Shown here piece by piece: positions 52,990 through 61,193 of a stretch of DNA of 64,000 nucleotides. The notes beneath the pieces are model-generated. The model was not told the origin of the DNA and ran no database searches. It saw only the letters and a program-made list of their open reading frames with translations. The stretch comes from Pseudomonas cavernicola. GTDB taxonomy: Bacteria > Pseudomonadota > Gammaproteobacteria > Pseudomonadales > Pseudomonadaceae. Positions within the stretch are counted from its first letter, which is position 1. The number at the start of each line of letters is the position of its first letter. The stretch is from the NCBI RefSeq assembly GCF_003596405.1, contig NZ_QYUR01000006.1, positions 558,001 to 622,000 of the forward strand, read 5' to 3'. The position numbers were made by a program, and so were the translations under genes.

Positions 52990-53682
52990 ATGTCCTACTC
53001 GGTTTCCCCCATCGGTTTCGTCCGCTCCTGTTTCAAGGAGAAATTTGCCATTCCGCGCCAGCCACAATTGGCGCCGGCCGCGCGTGGCGTGCTGGAGCTG
53101 GTGCCACCATTCGATCAAGCCGAAGCCATCGAAGGCCTGGAGCAGGTCAGCCATGTCTGGCTGCTGTTCCTCTTTCATCAGGCGCTGGAAGACAAACCAC
53201 GATTGAAAGTACGCCCGCCGCGCCTCGGTGGGAATCAATCGCTCGGGGTGTTCGCCACCCGTTCGACGCACCGACCCAATGGCATCGGTCAGTCGGTGGT
53301 CAAGCTCGAGCGGGTCGAACCCGGCAAACTCTGGCTGTCCGGTATCGACCTGCTGGACGGCACGCCAGTGCTGGATATCAAACCCTATGTACCCTATGCC
53401 GACCGGCTCGATACGGCCTTCAACCGGATTGCCGACGCGGCGCCGCAGCTGATTGCCGTGGAGTGGGCTGACGCTGCGCTAGCTCAGGCCCGCGCACAGG
53501 CGCTGCGCCTCGGCGAGCCGCTGGTCGAGTTGATCGAGCAGTGTCTGGCGCAAGACCCGCGCCCGGCTTATCAGTTGCCAGATCCCTCACGTCGCTACGG
53601 CACCCGCCTGTGGGATGTGGAGGTACGCTGGCATTATCCCGAGCCAACGCGCATCTGCGTGGTGGAAGTGCTGGACGCCTGA
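52990..53682 (+). CDS. trmO: tRNA (N6-threonylcarbamoyladenosine37-N6)-methyltransferase TrmO
   Basis: A 230-residue enzyme that methylates t6A37 of some tRNAs, started at MSYSVSPIGFVRSCFKEKFA. The family motifs are clear: FAIPRQPQLAP, GVFATRSTHRPNGIGQSVVK and LLDGTPVLDIKPYVPYAD. Formerly named TsaA/YaeB. It lies 60 bases after the DUF2182 gene. Confidence 0.93.
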   Translation: MSYSVSPIGFVRSCFKEKFAIPRQPQLAPAARGVLELVPPFDQAEAIEGLEQVSHVWLLFLFHQALEDKPRLKVRPPRLGGNQSLGVFATRSTHRPNGIGQSVVKLERVEPGKLWLSGIDLLDGTPVLDIKPYVPYADRLDTAFNRIADAAPQLIAVEWADAALAQARAQALRLGEPLVELIEQCLAQDPRPAYQLPDPSRRYGTRLWDVEVRWHYPEPTRICVVEVLDA

Positions 53683-53723
53683 GCAGCGGCAGGCACATTC
53701 TGCGCCCATTCATAGAGCAAAGC

Positions 53724-53769
53724 AGACGCGGAGCGTCTCAGGCTGCGTTCCCACGCTGAGCGTGGGAAC
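53724..53769. repeat. Twin-hairpin repetitive element
   Basis: Two adjacent perfect hairpins, AGACGC GGA GCGTCT (53724-53738) and GTTCCCACGC TGA GCGTGGGAAC (53747-53769), between the convergent trmO and monooxygenase genes. The CCCACGCTGAGCGTGGGAAC sequence is a common pseudomonad repeat and may end both transcripts. Confidence 0.75.
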
Positions 53770-53806
53770 GATCAAAAAATGCATGCCCCTCTACAGCGTT
53801 ACCCCA

Positions 53807-54112
53807 TCAACTGCGCGCTGGATTAAGCGCCAGTACATCGGCCTCTATCACCTCCTGGCTGACGATCAGTGGATTCACCACCGGCCGGCTGGCGAGAAAG
53901 TGCGCTGTCAGCATATGCGCCTCAAACGCCGCCTCGTCGGTGTAAACCTCATAGAGATAAAGCAGATCCGGATCGCTGCGATCACGCAGCACGTCGAACG
54001 CCAGGCAGCCTGGCTCATCGCGCACAGAGGCGGCGGCGTTGATGCGCATGGCGGCCATAAAGGCCTCGAAGCTGTTGGGCTTTAGCTGGGTCTTGAGAAT
54101 CAGGCAGTACAC
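53807..54112 (-). CDS. Antibiotic biosynthesis monooxygenase (ABM) domain protein
   Basis: A 101-residue dimeric ferredoxin-like fold protein: YCLILKTQLKPNSFEAFMAA, VRDEPGCLAFDVLRDRSDP, YLYEVYTDEAAFEAHMLTAH. Family members oxidise quinols or small aromatics without cofactors (YgiN type). It is divergent from a VOC-family gene, with a shared palindrome in the gap. Confidence 0.9.
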   Translation of the reverse strand: MYCLILKTQLKPNSFEAFMAAMRINAAASVRDEPGCLAFDVLRDRSDPDLLYLYEVYTDEAAFEAHMLTAHFLASRPVVNPLIVSQEVIEADVLALNPARS

Positions 54113-54146
54113 AGAGCTATCCTTTTTGTCTTATATTCTCGCCAAA

Positions 54147-54156
54147 TTGTATACAA
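54147..54156. promoter_or_regulatory. Candidate operator TTGTATACAA between divergent genes
   Basis: A perfect 10-bp palindrome in the 60-base gap between the ABM monooxygenase and VOC genes. It fits the style of GntR-family operators. No regulator gene lies beside it. Confidence 0.45.
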
Positions 54157-54172
54157 ATTGGAGTACAAGAAA

Positions 54173-54583
54173 ATGCTCAGCCGCCCCAGCCAGCTTAACG
54201 GCCTACGTCACCTGGCCCTCTTGGTACCGAATCTAGAAGCCTGCGAGCGCTTTTATGTCGAGATACTCGGCATGCAAGTGCTGCACCGTGCCAATGAAGA
54301 CTTGGTGTACCTGACCTGCGGCAACGACAACCTCTCCCTCGGCCGCGCCTATGCCGAGAGCAGCGGCGTGCAAGCGGTTGATCACTACGGTTTTATCGTC
54401 GACAGCGTTGAAGAGTTAGAAGCCTGGTATCAGTATCTGAAGGCACAGGGCGTCACCCTGCTTGACCGCCCCTTCGATCACGGCGATGGCGCACGCAGCT
54501 TTCATCTGCTCGACCCCGCCGGCAACAAGGTACAGCCGATCTATCACCCGGCGCTGTCCGGCCAGCGTTTAAGCCACATCTAA
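54173..54583 (+). CDS. VOC-family (glyoxalase/ring-cleavage dioxygenase-like) protein
   Basis: A 136-residue single-unit VOC protein: LNGLRHLALLVPNLEACERF holds the first metal His, GVQAVDHYGFIVDSVEELEA the second, and FHLLDPAGNKVQPIYHP the C-terminal part. The usual final Glu ligand is not obvious at QPIYHP, where Gln stands. I start at ATG 54173 behind GGAG; a TTG at 54158 is possible. Paired divergently with the monooxygenase gene. Confidence 0.88.
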   Translation: MLSRPSQLNGLRHLALLVPNLEACERFYVEILGMQVLHRANEDLVYLTCGNDNLSLGRAYAESSGVQAVDHYGFIVDSVEELEAWYQYLKAQGVTLLDRPFDHGDGARSFHLLDPAGNKVQPIYHPALSGQRLSHI

Positions 54584-54642
54584 GAGCTGGCTGCAAATTG
54601 GCTCCGCCCGCCGAATTGAAAACAGCGTCTACCCAGACACAA

Positions 54643-54668
54643 AAAAGCCCGCCAAAAGGCGGGCTTTT
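54643..54668. terminator. Bidirectional terminator between VOC gene and fpr
   Basis: GCCCGCC / GGCGGGC stem (54647-54653, 54658-54664) with AAAA loop, A-run on one side and T-run on the other. It serves the two convergent genes. Confidence 0.9.
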
Positions 54669-54685
54669 CAGGTAGCGCAAGCGGC

Positions 54686-55465
54686 TTACTTCTCGACGAA
54701 AGCACGTTCGATCAAGTAATCACCCGGCTCGCCCATGCGGGCAGAGATTTTCAGACCGAAGCTGTCCAGCACTTCGCTGGTCTCATCGAGCATGCTCGGG
54801 CTACCGCAGATCATCGCGCGGTCGTCCTGCGGGTTGATCGGTGGCAGGCCGATGTCGCTGAACAGCTTGCCGCTGCGCATCAGGTCGGTCAGCCGCCCCA
54901 TGTTCTCGAATTCCTCACGGGTCACCGTGGGGTAATAGATCAGCTTTTCTTTCAGCGCGTCACCAAAGAATTCGTTCTGCGGCAGGTGCTCGGTGATGAA
55001 TTCCCGGTACGCCACTTCGTTCACGTAGCGCACGCCGTGAATCAGGATGACCTTCTCGAAACGCTCGTAGGTTTCCGGGTCCTGGATCACACTCATGAAC
55101 GGCGCCAGACCAGTGCCGGTGCTGAGCAGGTAGAGGTGTTTGCCCGGCAGCAGGTCATCCAACACCAGGGTGCCGGTCGGCTTGCGGCTGACCATCAGCT
55201 CATCGCCTGGCTTCAGGTGTTGCAGTCGCGAGGTCAACGGGCCGTCCTGAACCTTGATGCTGAAGAACTCCAGATGCTCTTCGTAGTTCGGGCTGGCGAT
55301 CGAGTAAGCACGCATCAGCGGGCGCCCGTTCTCTTGCTGCAGACCGATCATCACAAACTGGCCGTTCTCGAAACGCAGGCCAGGATTGCGAGTGGTCTTG
55401 AAGCTGAACAGGGTATCGTTCCAATGGTGGACGCTGAGCACACGCTCTACGTTCAGATTGCTCAT
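54686..55465 (-). CDS. fpr: Ferredoxin-NADP+ reductase Fpr
   Basis: A 259-residue flavoenzyme moving electrons between NADPH and ferredoxin/bacterioferritin-ferredoxin; in pseudomonads it is induced by superoxide. Started at MSNLNVERVLSVHHWNDTLF (55465). The FAD motif RAYSIASP is at 52-59, and the NADP part shows LLSTGTGLAPFMSVI and MICGSPSML. The C-terminus FVEK is the bacterial subclass type. It is divergent from finR, its activator in P. putida and P. aeruginosa. Confidence 0.96.
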   Translation of the reverse strand: MSNLNVERVLSVHHWNDTLFSFKTTRNPGLRFENGQFVMIGLQQENGRPLMRAYSIASPNYEEHLEFFSIKVQDGPLTSRLQHLKPGDELMVSRKPTGTLVLDDLLPGKHLYLLSTGTGLAPFMSVIQDPETYERFEKVILIHGVRYVNEVAYREFITEHLPQNEFFGDALKEKLIYYPTVTREEFENMGRLTDLMRSGKLFSDIGLPPINPQDDRAMICGSPSMLDETSEVLDSFGLKISARMGEPGDYLIERAFVEK

Positions 55466-55529
55466 GCAGGCTTCCTCGGAAAGTCGCTCACACCCGACGG
55501 GTGCAGTTGCGCGGCATTTTAAGGGCGGC

Positions 55530-55581
55530 CACAATATCTGTTAAGTGAATTATTAAGATATAGGTTATCGGTTATATAGAT
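55530..55581. promoter_or_regulatory. AT-rich fpr-finR intergenic control region
   Basis: The last part of the 116-base gap is strikingly AT-rich (GTGAATTATTAAGATATAGG, GGTTATCGGTTATATAG) with a GGTTAT direct repeat. FinR-type LysR regulators bind such a gap. The exact operator is not resolved here. Confidence 0.4.
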
Positions 55582-56523
55582 ATGCGATTCACTCTCCGTC
55601 AACTTCAGGTCTTTGTCGCCGTCGCGCAGCAGGAAAGCGTGTCGCGCGCGGCAGCATCGCTGGCCCTCTCGCAGTCGGCCGCCAGCACCTCGGTGACTGA
55701 GCTGGAGCGGCAGTCCGATTGCCAGCTGTTCGACCGCGCGGGTAAACGCCTGTCGCTCAACGCCCTCGGCCACCAGCTGTTGCCACAAGCGGTAGCGCTG
55801 CTGGATCAGGCGAAAGAAATCGAGCGCATGCTCAACGGCAAAAGTGGTTTCAGCTCGCTTTCCGTCGGCGCCACCCTGACAGTGGGTAACTACCTGGCGA
55901 CCCTGCTGATCGGCAGCTTTATGCAGCACCACCCGGAGTGCCGGGTCAAACTGCACGTACAGAACACCGCTCACGTGGTGCAACAGGTGGCGCACCACGA
56001 GATTGATCTGGGGCTGATCGAGGGCGACTGCCAGCATCCGGATATCGAAGTGCAGCCCTGGGTGGAGGATGAACTGGTGGTGTTCTGCGCGCCGCAGCAT
56101 CCGCTCGCCAGCAGAGGCCAAGCCAATTTAGAGGAGCTGACCCGTGAGGCGTGGATTCTGCGCGAGCAAGGCTCCGGTACGCGCCTCACCTTCGATCAGG
56201 CGATGCGTCACCACCCGGCGGCGCTGAATATCCGCCTGGAGCTGGAGCATACCGAGGCGATCAAACGGGCGGTGGAGTCTGGTTTGGGGATTGGCTGTAT
56301 CTCGCGCCTCGCACTGCGCGATGCGTTTCGCCGAGGCAGCTTGGTGCCAGTGGAAACCCCGGAGCTGGATCTCACCCGGCAGTTCTACTTCATCTGGCAT
56401 AAACAGAAGTACCGGACTACGGCCATGCGCGAATTCTTAGAGCAATGCAGAAAACTGACGGCAGGCATCAGCCGCAGCGATGAGATCGTGTTGCCGTCGA
56501 TGCATGGCGTGGATGTACCGTGA
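55582..56523 (+). CDS. finR: LysR-family regulator FinR
   Basis: A 313-residue LysR regulator. The winged helix-turn-helix covers residues 1-60 (FVAVAQQESVSRAAASLALS), followed by a linker helix and the two-lobed effector domain. Position opposite fpr and sequence type agree with FinR, the activator of fpr under superoxide and sulfite stress. The C-terminal 20 residues are family-variable. Confidence 0.88.
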   Translation: MRFTLRQLQVFVAVAQQESVSRAAASLALSQSAASTSVTELERQSDCQLFDRAGKRLSLNALGHQLLPQAVALLDQAKEIERMLNGKSGFSSLSVGATLTVGNYLATLLIGSFMQHHPECRVKLHVQNTAHVVQQVAHHEIDLGLIEGDCQHPDIEVQPWVEDELVVFCAPQHPLASRGQANLEELTREAWILREQGSGTRLTFDQAMRHHPAALNIRLELEHTEAIKRAVESGLGIGCISRLALRDAFRRGSLVPVETPELDLTRQFYFIWHKQKYRTTAMREFLEQCRKLTAGISRSDEIVLPSMHGVDVP

Positions 56524-56548
56524 TGCGGCACATCCATACGAGAACGCC

Positions 56549-56911
56549 TTAGAGGAGAATGACCGCCCAGACGCTGGCGATCAGGCTCAGCGCGACAAAT
56601 TGCGCGGCGCTGCCCATGTCCTTGGCATTCTTCGACAACGGGTGCAGATCCAGCGATATGCGGTCGATCGCCGCTTCGACTGCCGAGTTGAGCAGTTCAA
56701 CGATCAAGGCCACCAAGCACACAGCAATCATTAACGCACGCTCGCCGCGACTGACGTCGAAGTAGAACGCCAGCGGGATCAGCAGCACATTCAGCAGCAC
56801 CAACTGGCGAAAAGCGGCTTCACCAGTGAAGGCTGCGCGCAGGCCATCAAACGAATAGCCGGCGGCGTTAAGGATGCGTTTCAGGCCGGTCTGGCCCTTG
56901 AATGGCGACAT
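56549..56911 (-). CDS. dgkA: Diacylglycerol kinase
   Basis: A 120-residue, three-helix inner-membrane kinase that recycles diacylglycerol to phosphatidic acid. Started at MSPFKGQTGLKRILNAAGYS (56911). The catalytic helix ELLNSAVEAAIDRISLDLHP with its Glu residues and the KNAKDMGSAAQFVAL motif are intact. Located 85 nt after erdR on the same strand, as in P. aeruginosa. Confidence 0.95.
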   Translation of the reverse strand: MSPFKGQTGLKRILNAAGYSFDGLRAAFTGEAAFRQLVLLNVLLIPLAFYFDVSRGERALMIAVCLVALIVELLNSAVEAAIDRISLDLHPLSKNAKDMGSAAQFVALSLIASVWAVILL

Positions 56912-56996
56912 GAAGAAAACAACCAATATTGGTGAGGGCCGCAGGCTATGCCAAAAGCGGTCAAAAAAGCGTGAAAACCTGACGCGGCGGACCGGA

Positions 56997-57647
56997 TCAG
57001 CTGGCCGGAATGGATTCCAGATGTTGCAATAACAGCGCCGCCTGAGTCCGCGTGCGCACGCCCAGCTTGCGGAAGATGGCGGTGACATGAGCCTTGATCG
57101 TCGCTTCGGAAACGTTCAGCTCGTAAGCGATCTGCTTATTCAGCAGGCCATCGCAAACCATGGTCAACACCCGGAACTGCTGTGGCGTCAGGCTAGCCAG
57201 CCCGGCACTGGCGGCCTTGGCTTCGGCGGACACACTGCCACCCTCAAGCGCCTGCGGCGGCCACCAGACCTCCCCCTCGAGCACCACTCGTACGGCCTGC
57301 TGAATGGTTTCCAGCGAACTGGATTTCGGAATAAAACCACTCGCACCAAACTCGCGGGAACGGGCAACCACGGCGGCTTCTTCCTGGGCCGACACCATCA
57401 CCACGGGAACCTGTGGGTATTGCCCGCGCAGCAGCACCAGGCCGGAGAACCCATAGGCGCCCGGCATATTCAGGTCGAGCAGCACCAGATCCCAGTCGGC
57501 TTTTTCACCAAGTCGGGCTTCCAGCTCAGCGATGCTGGCGGCTTCCACCAGCCGCACATCCGGGCCAAGGCCCAGCGTTAGAGCCTGATGGAGGGCGCTG
57601 CGAAACAACGGATGATCATCGGCAATCAGGATTTCGTAGGCGGCCAT
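56997..57647 (-). CDS. erdR: LuxR-type response regulator ErdR
   Basis: A 216-residue regulator: receiver domain with ADDHPLFRSAL and phospho-acceptor Asp58 (LVLLDLNMPG), then a LuxR-type helix-turn-helix (about 150-212: LTPQQFRVLTMVCDGLLNKQ, LNVSEATIKAHVTAIFRKLG). Next to dgkA this matches ErdR, which in P. aeruginosa and P. putida controls acetate/ethanol genes such as acsA. The symbol is assigned by position and family. Confidence 0.85.
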   Translation of the reverse strand: MAAYEILIADDHPLFRSALHQALTLGLGPDVRLVEAASIAELEARLGEKADWDLVLLDLNMPGAYGFSGLVLLRGQYPQVPVVMVSAQEEAAVVARSREFGASGFIPKSSSLETIQQAVRVVLEGEVWWPPQALEGGSVSAEAKAASAGLASLTPQQFRVLTMVCDGLLNKQIAYELNVSEATIKAHVTAIFRKLGVRTRTQAALLLQHLESIPAS

Positions 57648-57765
57648 GGGGCATATCCTGTTCTTGTTGGGGGCCGGAGGCGGCGCCCAGCATGCCGAGC
57701 CAGGATGGGGTGGTCAAGTTCAACGCTTTCCGGCACAGTCTGCGGCTTTCCTGCCGAGAACGCCC

Positions 57766-58668
57766 ATGCGAAACCAAGCCCTGCGTGCCGACCTATTAAT
57801 GCTGATCACCGCGGTGATCTGGGGTAGCGCCTTTGTCGCTCAACGCATGGGCATGGACTCGATCGGCCCGTACCTGTACTCCGGCCTGCGCTTTGCCCTC
57901 GGCACCTTGGTATTGCTGCCGCTGGTGTTACGCCGACCAGCCGCTGGGGCAAAACAACCGCTCAACCGTGGCCTACTGCTCGGCGGCGTACTGATGGGGA
58001 TCGCGCTATCGCTGGGGATCAACCTGCAGCAGGTTGGCTTGCTGTTCACCAGCGTGACCAACTCCGGCTTTATCACCGGGCTGTACGTGATCATCGTACC
58101 GCTACTGGGCTTGGCACTGGGTCACAAGACCGGCCTCGGCACCTGGCTGGGTGCGAGCCTGGCGGTGCTCGGCATGTTCCTGCTAAGCGTCGGTGAGAAT
58201 TTCCACGTGGCCTCCGGCGACTGGTTGCAACTGGCCGGCGCCTTTGTATGGGGCATCCATGTTTTGCTGGTGGGCTTTTTCGCCAGCCGCTATGACCCGA
58301 TCCGTCTGGCGGCCATCCAGTTCGCCGTGTGCGCGCTGGTCAGCCTGCTGCTGGCGCTGGTGTTCGAAGAGATCCAATTGGACAACATCGTTGCCGCCGG
58401 CCCGGCGATTATTTATGGCGGGTTGATCTCAGTCGGGATCGGCTACACCTTGCAAGTAATCGCGCAGAAACATGCCATCGCCTCCCACGCGGCCATCATC
58501 TTCTCGCTCGAGGCGGTATTCGCCGCCATTGCCGGCGCCCTGCTGCTCGACGAGTCGCTGCACCTGCGCGGCTATATCGGCTGCGGTTTGATGTTCGCCG
58601 GGATGCTGGTGGCGCAGTTGTGGCCGAAGAAGCTCGACACCAGCGCGCTTGAAACGAAAACCGCATGA
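57766..58668 (+). CDS. EamA/DMT-family transporter
   Basis: A 300-residue ten-helix permease made of two EamA halves: LITAVIWGSAFVAQRMGMDS at the start and GAFVWGIHVLLVGFFASRYD at the second half. I start at MRNQALRADLLM (57766), since upstream sequence is not family-like. Divergent from erdR. Substrate unknown; related proteins export amino acids or metabolites. Confidence 0.92.
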   Translation: MRNQALRADLLMLITAVIWGSAFVAQRMGMDSIGPYLYSGLRFALGTLVLLPLVLRRPAAGAKQPLNRGLLLGGVLMGIALSLGINLQQVGLLFTSVTNSGFITGLYVIIVPLLGLALGHKTGLGTWLGASLAVLGMFLLSVGENFHVASGDWLQLAGAFVWGIHVLLVGFFASRYDPIRLAAIQFAVCALVSLLLALVFEEIQLDNIVAAGPAIIYGGLISVGIGYTLQVIAQKHAIASHAAIIFSLEAVFAAIAGALLLDESLHLRGYIGCGLMFAGMLVAQLWPKKLDTSALETKTA

Positions 58669-58784
58669 CAACCTTGCTGGCCTGAGTCCGCTCAAAAGAT
58701 TGCGTCATGCCCGCCTACGCGACGGGGATGACGAGATAGAGCGGGCAACTCTCTCGCACGCCCCAATAGCGCTATCCGGCAAGC

Positions 58785-59495
58785 CTACAGATACGCCGCC
58801 AGCCGCCGGTGCGCCTCGTCTTCGGGATCAACCGCGCGCTGATACTTGGCGCCCAGGTAATGTGCAGTAAACACCTCAAGGTAAGCATCCAGCGCCGCGC
58901 CGGCCCGCTGCTCACCCGCCAGCTCCAGGCACAACGCCGCCACCTCCGAAGTACACAGATGGTCGTCTCGCTTGGAGCGCCGCAGGCGATAACGCGACAG
59001 TTGCTCGGGTTGCAGGCTAAGCACCGGCAGGCTGTCGAGATAGGGACTTTTACGGAACATCTTGCGCGCCTCGGTCCAAGTCGCATCGAGCAGGATAAAT
59101 AGCGGGCGCGTGCCCTCTTCCAGCGTGACCTCGGTCACCACCCGCTCAGGCGCGACAAACTCACCGGGGAACACCACATAAGGTTGCCACTGCGGATCGT
59201 TCAGCAGCACCGGTACCTCGGGTTCGACCGAGGTGCGAAACCAACTGTAGGCGAAGGTGTCCGGCACCACGTCGGCAATCAACCAACCGGTGTTGGTCGG
59301 TTTCAACGGTTCCACGTCGTGCATCAACAGACAGACGCCCGCCTGCGTCTGCATCCGTGGACGCCAGGCGCACAGGCAATAGCTGTCGATCACCCGGCAA
59401 TGTTCGCAACGTACCGCTCGCGAACCACGGGCGATGAAAGGTTTGGTACTGCGCTCCAGACGTTCGGCGCGCAGCCGAGAAACCGCATGGCTCAT
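58785..59495 (-). CDS. tapT: DTW-domain tRNA-uridine aminocarboxypropyltransferase
   Basis: A 236-residue protein, started at MSHAVSRLRAERLERSTKPF. The zinc-type CEHCRVIDSYCLC is at about residues 30-42, LLDATWTEARKMFRKSP carries the DTW-type signature (here D-A-T-W) around 136-152, and LRRSKRDDHLCTSEVAALCL follows. E. coli TapT makes acp3U47 in tRNAs; the assignment is by family. Confidence 0.8.
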   Translation of the reverse strand: MSHAVSRLRAERLERSTKPFIARGSRAVRCEHCRVIDSYCLCAWRPRMQTQAGVCLLMHDVEPLKPTNTGWLIADVVPDTFAYSWFRTSVEPEVPVLLNDPQWQPYVVFPGEFVAPERVVTEVTLEEGTRPLFILLDATWTEARKMFRKSPYLDSLPVLSLQPEQLSRYRLRRSKRDDHLCTSEVAALCLELAGEQRAGAALDAYLEVFTAHYLGAKYQRAVDPEDEAHRRLAAYL

Positions 59496-59519
59496 CGCAG
59501 CTTTCGAGCAAAAAGACAA

Positions 59520-60107
59520 ACACTGAACATACGAACATTCCGATGAGCAAAAGAGGCGGCCAAGTTTATCAGAGGCTTTGCTGAAAACCGCCTGGAGCCA
59601 GGCTCAAGGTCATTCAAGCGTTAACGTGAACAGCTCTTAACCTTCAGCAGCAGTGGGACTCAACCCCCTGTGATCAGTCGCTTTGAAATTGGCCAACCAC
59701 CGGTCCGTTGCTTCATTAACGCCACCACACATGCTGTCGACTGAGTACCAACAGCACCAAGCCCGCCTGCAACCCACGCAAAGAGCGGTTTCGGCTGCCC
59801 CTACGGCCACCACGGACACGAATCGCTAGCATCATTGCTGAGCGTGTGGCTGACACGACTCTTGAGCGGCAACTGGCAGGAGGCGAACAAGGTTAGAGGC
59901 ATTTCGCGCAGTGGCTGAATAACGCTGACAAACGCTCCGCTCGCGACTGATAGCGAGTGCCGCAGGACACACCGGCCATGCTCGGGCTTGATCTCCCCTT
60001 GTGGCTTGTTCAGGATGCGCGCTGCTACAGTTCTGAACTCTTGGCTAGGCGGGTGAACACCCACCGCCATCCGGGGTCAAACTCGTTTTATCTTTATGGA
60101 GATTTAC
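59520..60107. other. Intergenic region, no gene recognised
   Basis: 588 bases. Short open frames on both strands have no family look and poor starts. In P. aeruginosa I recall polyamine-transport genes between the neighbouring loci; here there is none, so this may be the scar of a deletion. The last 60 bases hold the leader of the next gene. Confidence 0.35.
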
Positions 60108-60506
60108 ATGCTGCGCGTTATGGCTCTCGCCCTCTGCTTTGTCCTGCCCACTGCACAGGCCGCCTCGCTCAAGGACTACGAACTGGTCAAAATGCTGGAT
60201 AAAGTGGCCAAAGAAAGCAGCGTTGGCACGCCACGAGCTATCAACGAAGACATCCTTGATCAGGGCTACACAGTAGACGGCAACGAGCTGGTCAATCACC
60301 TGAGTGTGCGTGAAGGCCACGCTGTACAGATGCGCGGCAATCCCGACGCGGTGCGCACGCAGCTGGCCAACAGCGTTTGCCACAACACCGGCTATCGCCA
60401 GCTACTGGCCCGCGGCGCAGTGCTGCGCTATCAATTCAGCGAGTACAAGACCAACCGCCCGGTCACCACTGAGCGCTTCAGCAAAGCTGACTGCGGCCTG
60501 CAGTAA
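60108..60506 (+). CDS. PA3611-family exported protein
   Basis: A 132-residue protein with signal peptide MLRVMALALCFVLPTAQAAS (cleavage after about residue 18), started at 60108 with GGAG eight bases upstream. The mature part has two cysteines (NSVCHNTGYRQLL and SKADCGLQ) that could form a disulfide. It fits the quorum-sensing-regulated PA3611 family of P. aeruginosa, whose role in virulence was proposed. Location periplasmic or secreted. Confidence 0.8.
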   Translation: MLRVMALALCFVLPTAQAASLKDYELVKMLDKVAKESSVGTPRAINEDILDQGYTVDGNELVNHLSVREGHAVQMRGNPDAVRTQLANSVCHNTGYRQLLARGAVLRYQFSEYKTNRPVTTERFSKADCGLQ

Positions 60507-61193
60507 TCCGCCCTGCTGCGCCGAGGGCGCACCGCATGTCGGCCACAAGACACTGCAAACAACCGTCTCCCTGGCGATATCGGTAGCTTGTGCCGCTTGC
60601 TGCAGCAAGTGGTACAGAGCCGATTGACCCACAGAATAAGTTGGCGCGTCGTTGCGGCGGCGGACTGTTGCGAGTCCTTACGCCAACGAGAGAACAGCTA
60701 CTCCCTAAACGCCTCGCACTCGGATCGCCCTGACCCGAGCGTGAAAGCAAACGCTGCGGTATTGCAGGCCAATCCACCAACACGCGCATCCCTGCGTCAA
60801 CAGATCTGCGCTGACATCCCGCTTCGTGGTACAAACCTAAGCTCTCGGCCTTACGAGCAAACCGTCTACATGGCCTGTTTGATTGCAGTAGTAAGCTCAT
60901 CACCTTGAGCTTTACTGAACACTACGGAGATCGAAAAAAACCAACTCACCGCGCGAGCGCATAACGCAGAAGCCCTGATCGAGCAGGCCCGCTTTTGAAC
61001 CCGAAGGAGCGCTCGCACTCGAAGCCAGTCCTGATCGATACACATCACTCTCGATCAGCGCCTGCCAGACCTCATTGGGTCTGACTCCGCAATTCAAGCC
61101 ACCCTGCCTGAATTGCTCGCGACACAACCCGTGTCGCAGCCGTGCCAACTCTCGTGGCATAGCCAAAGGTTCTGCAGCACAAGGAGAAGTTGA
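60507..61193. other. Intergenic region, no gene recognised
   Basis: 687 bases between the PA3611-like and LOG genes. A minus-strand frame of 141 codons (60478-60903) is rich in Arg, Ser and Cys and lacks a ribosome site, so I take it as chance. No tRNA, repeat or strong hairpin is evident. The last bases hold AAGGAGA for the next gene. Confidence 0.35.

Noticed and set aside
60478..60903. 141-codon minus-strand frame
   Set aside because: Overlaps the end of the PA3611-like gene, has no ribosome site and no family look.
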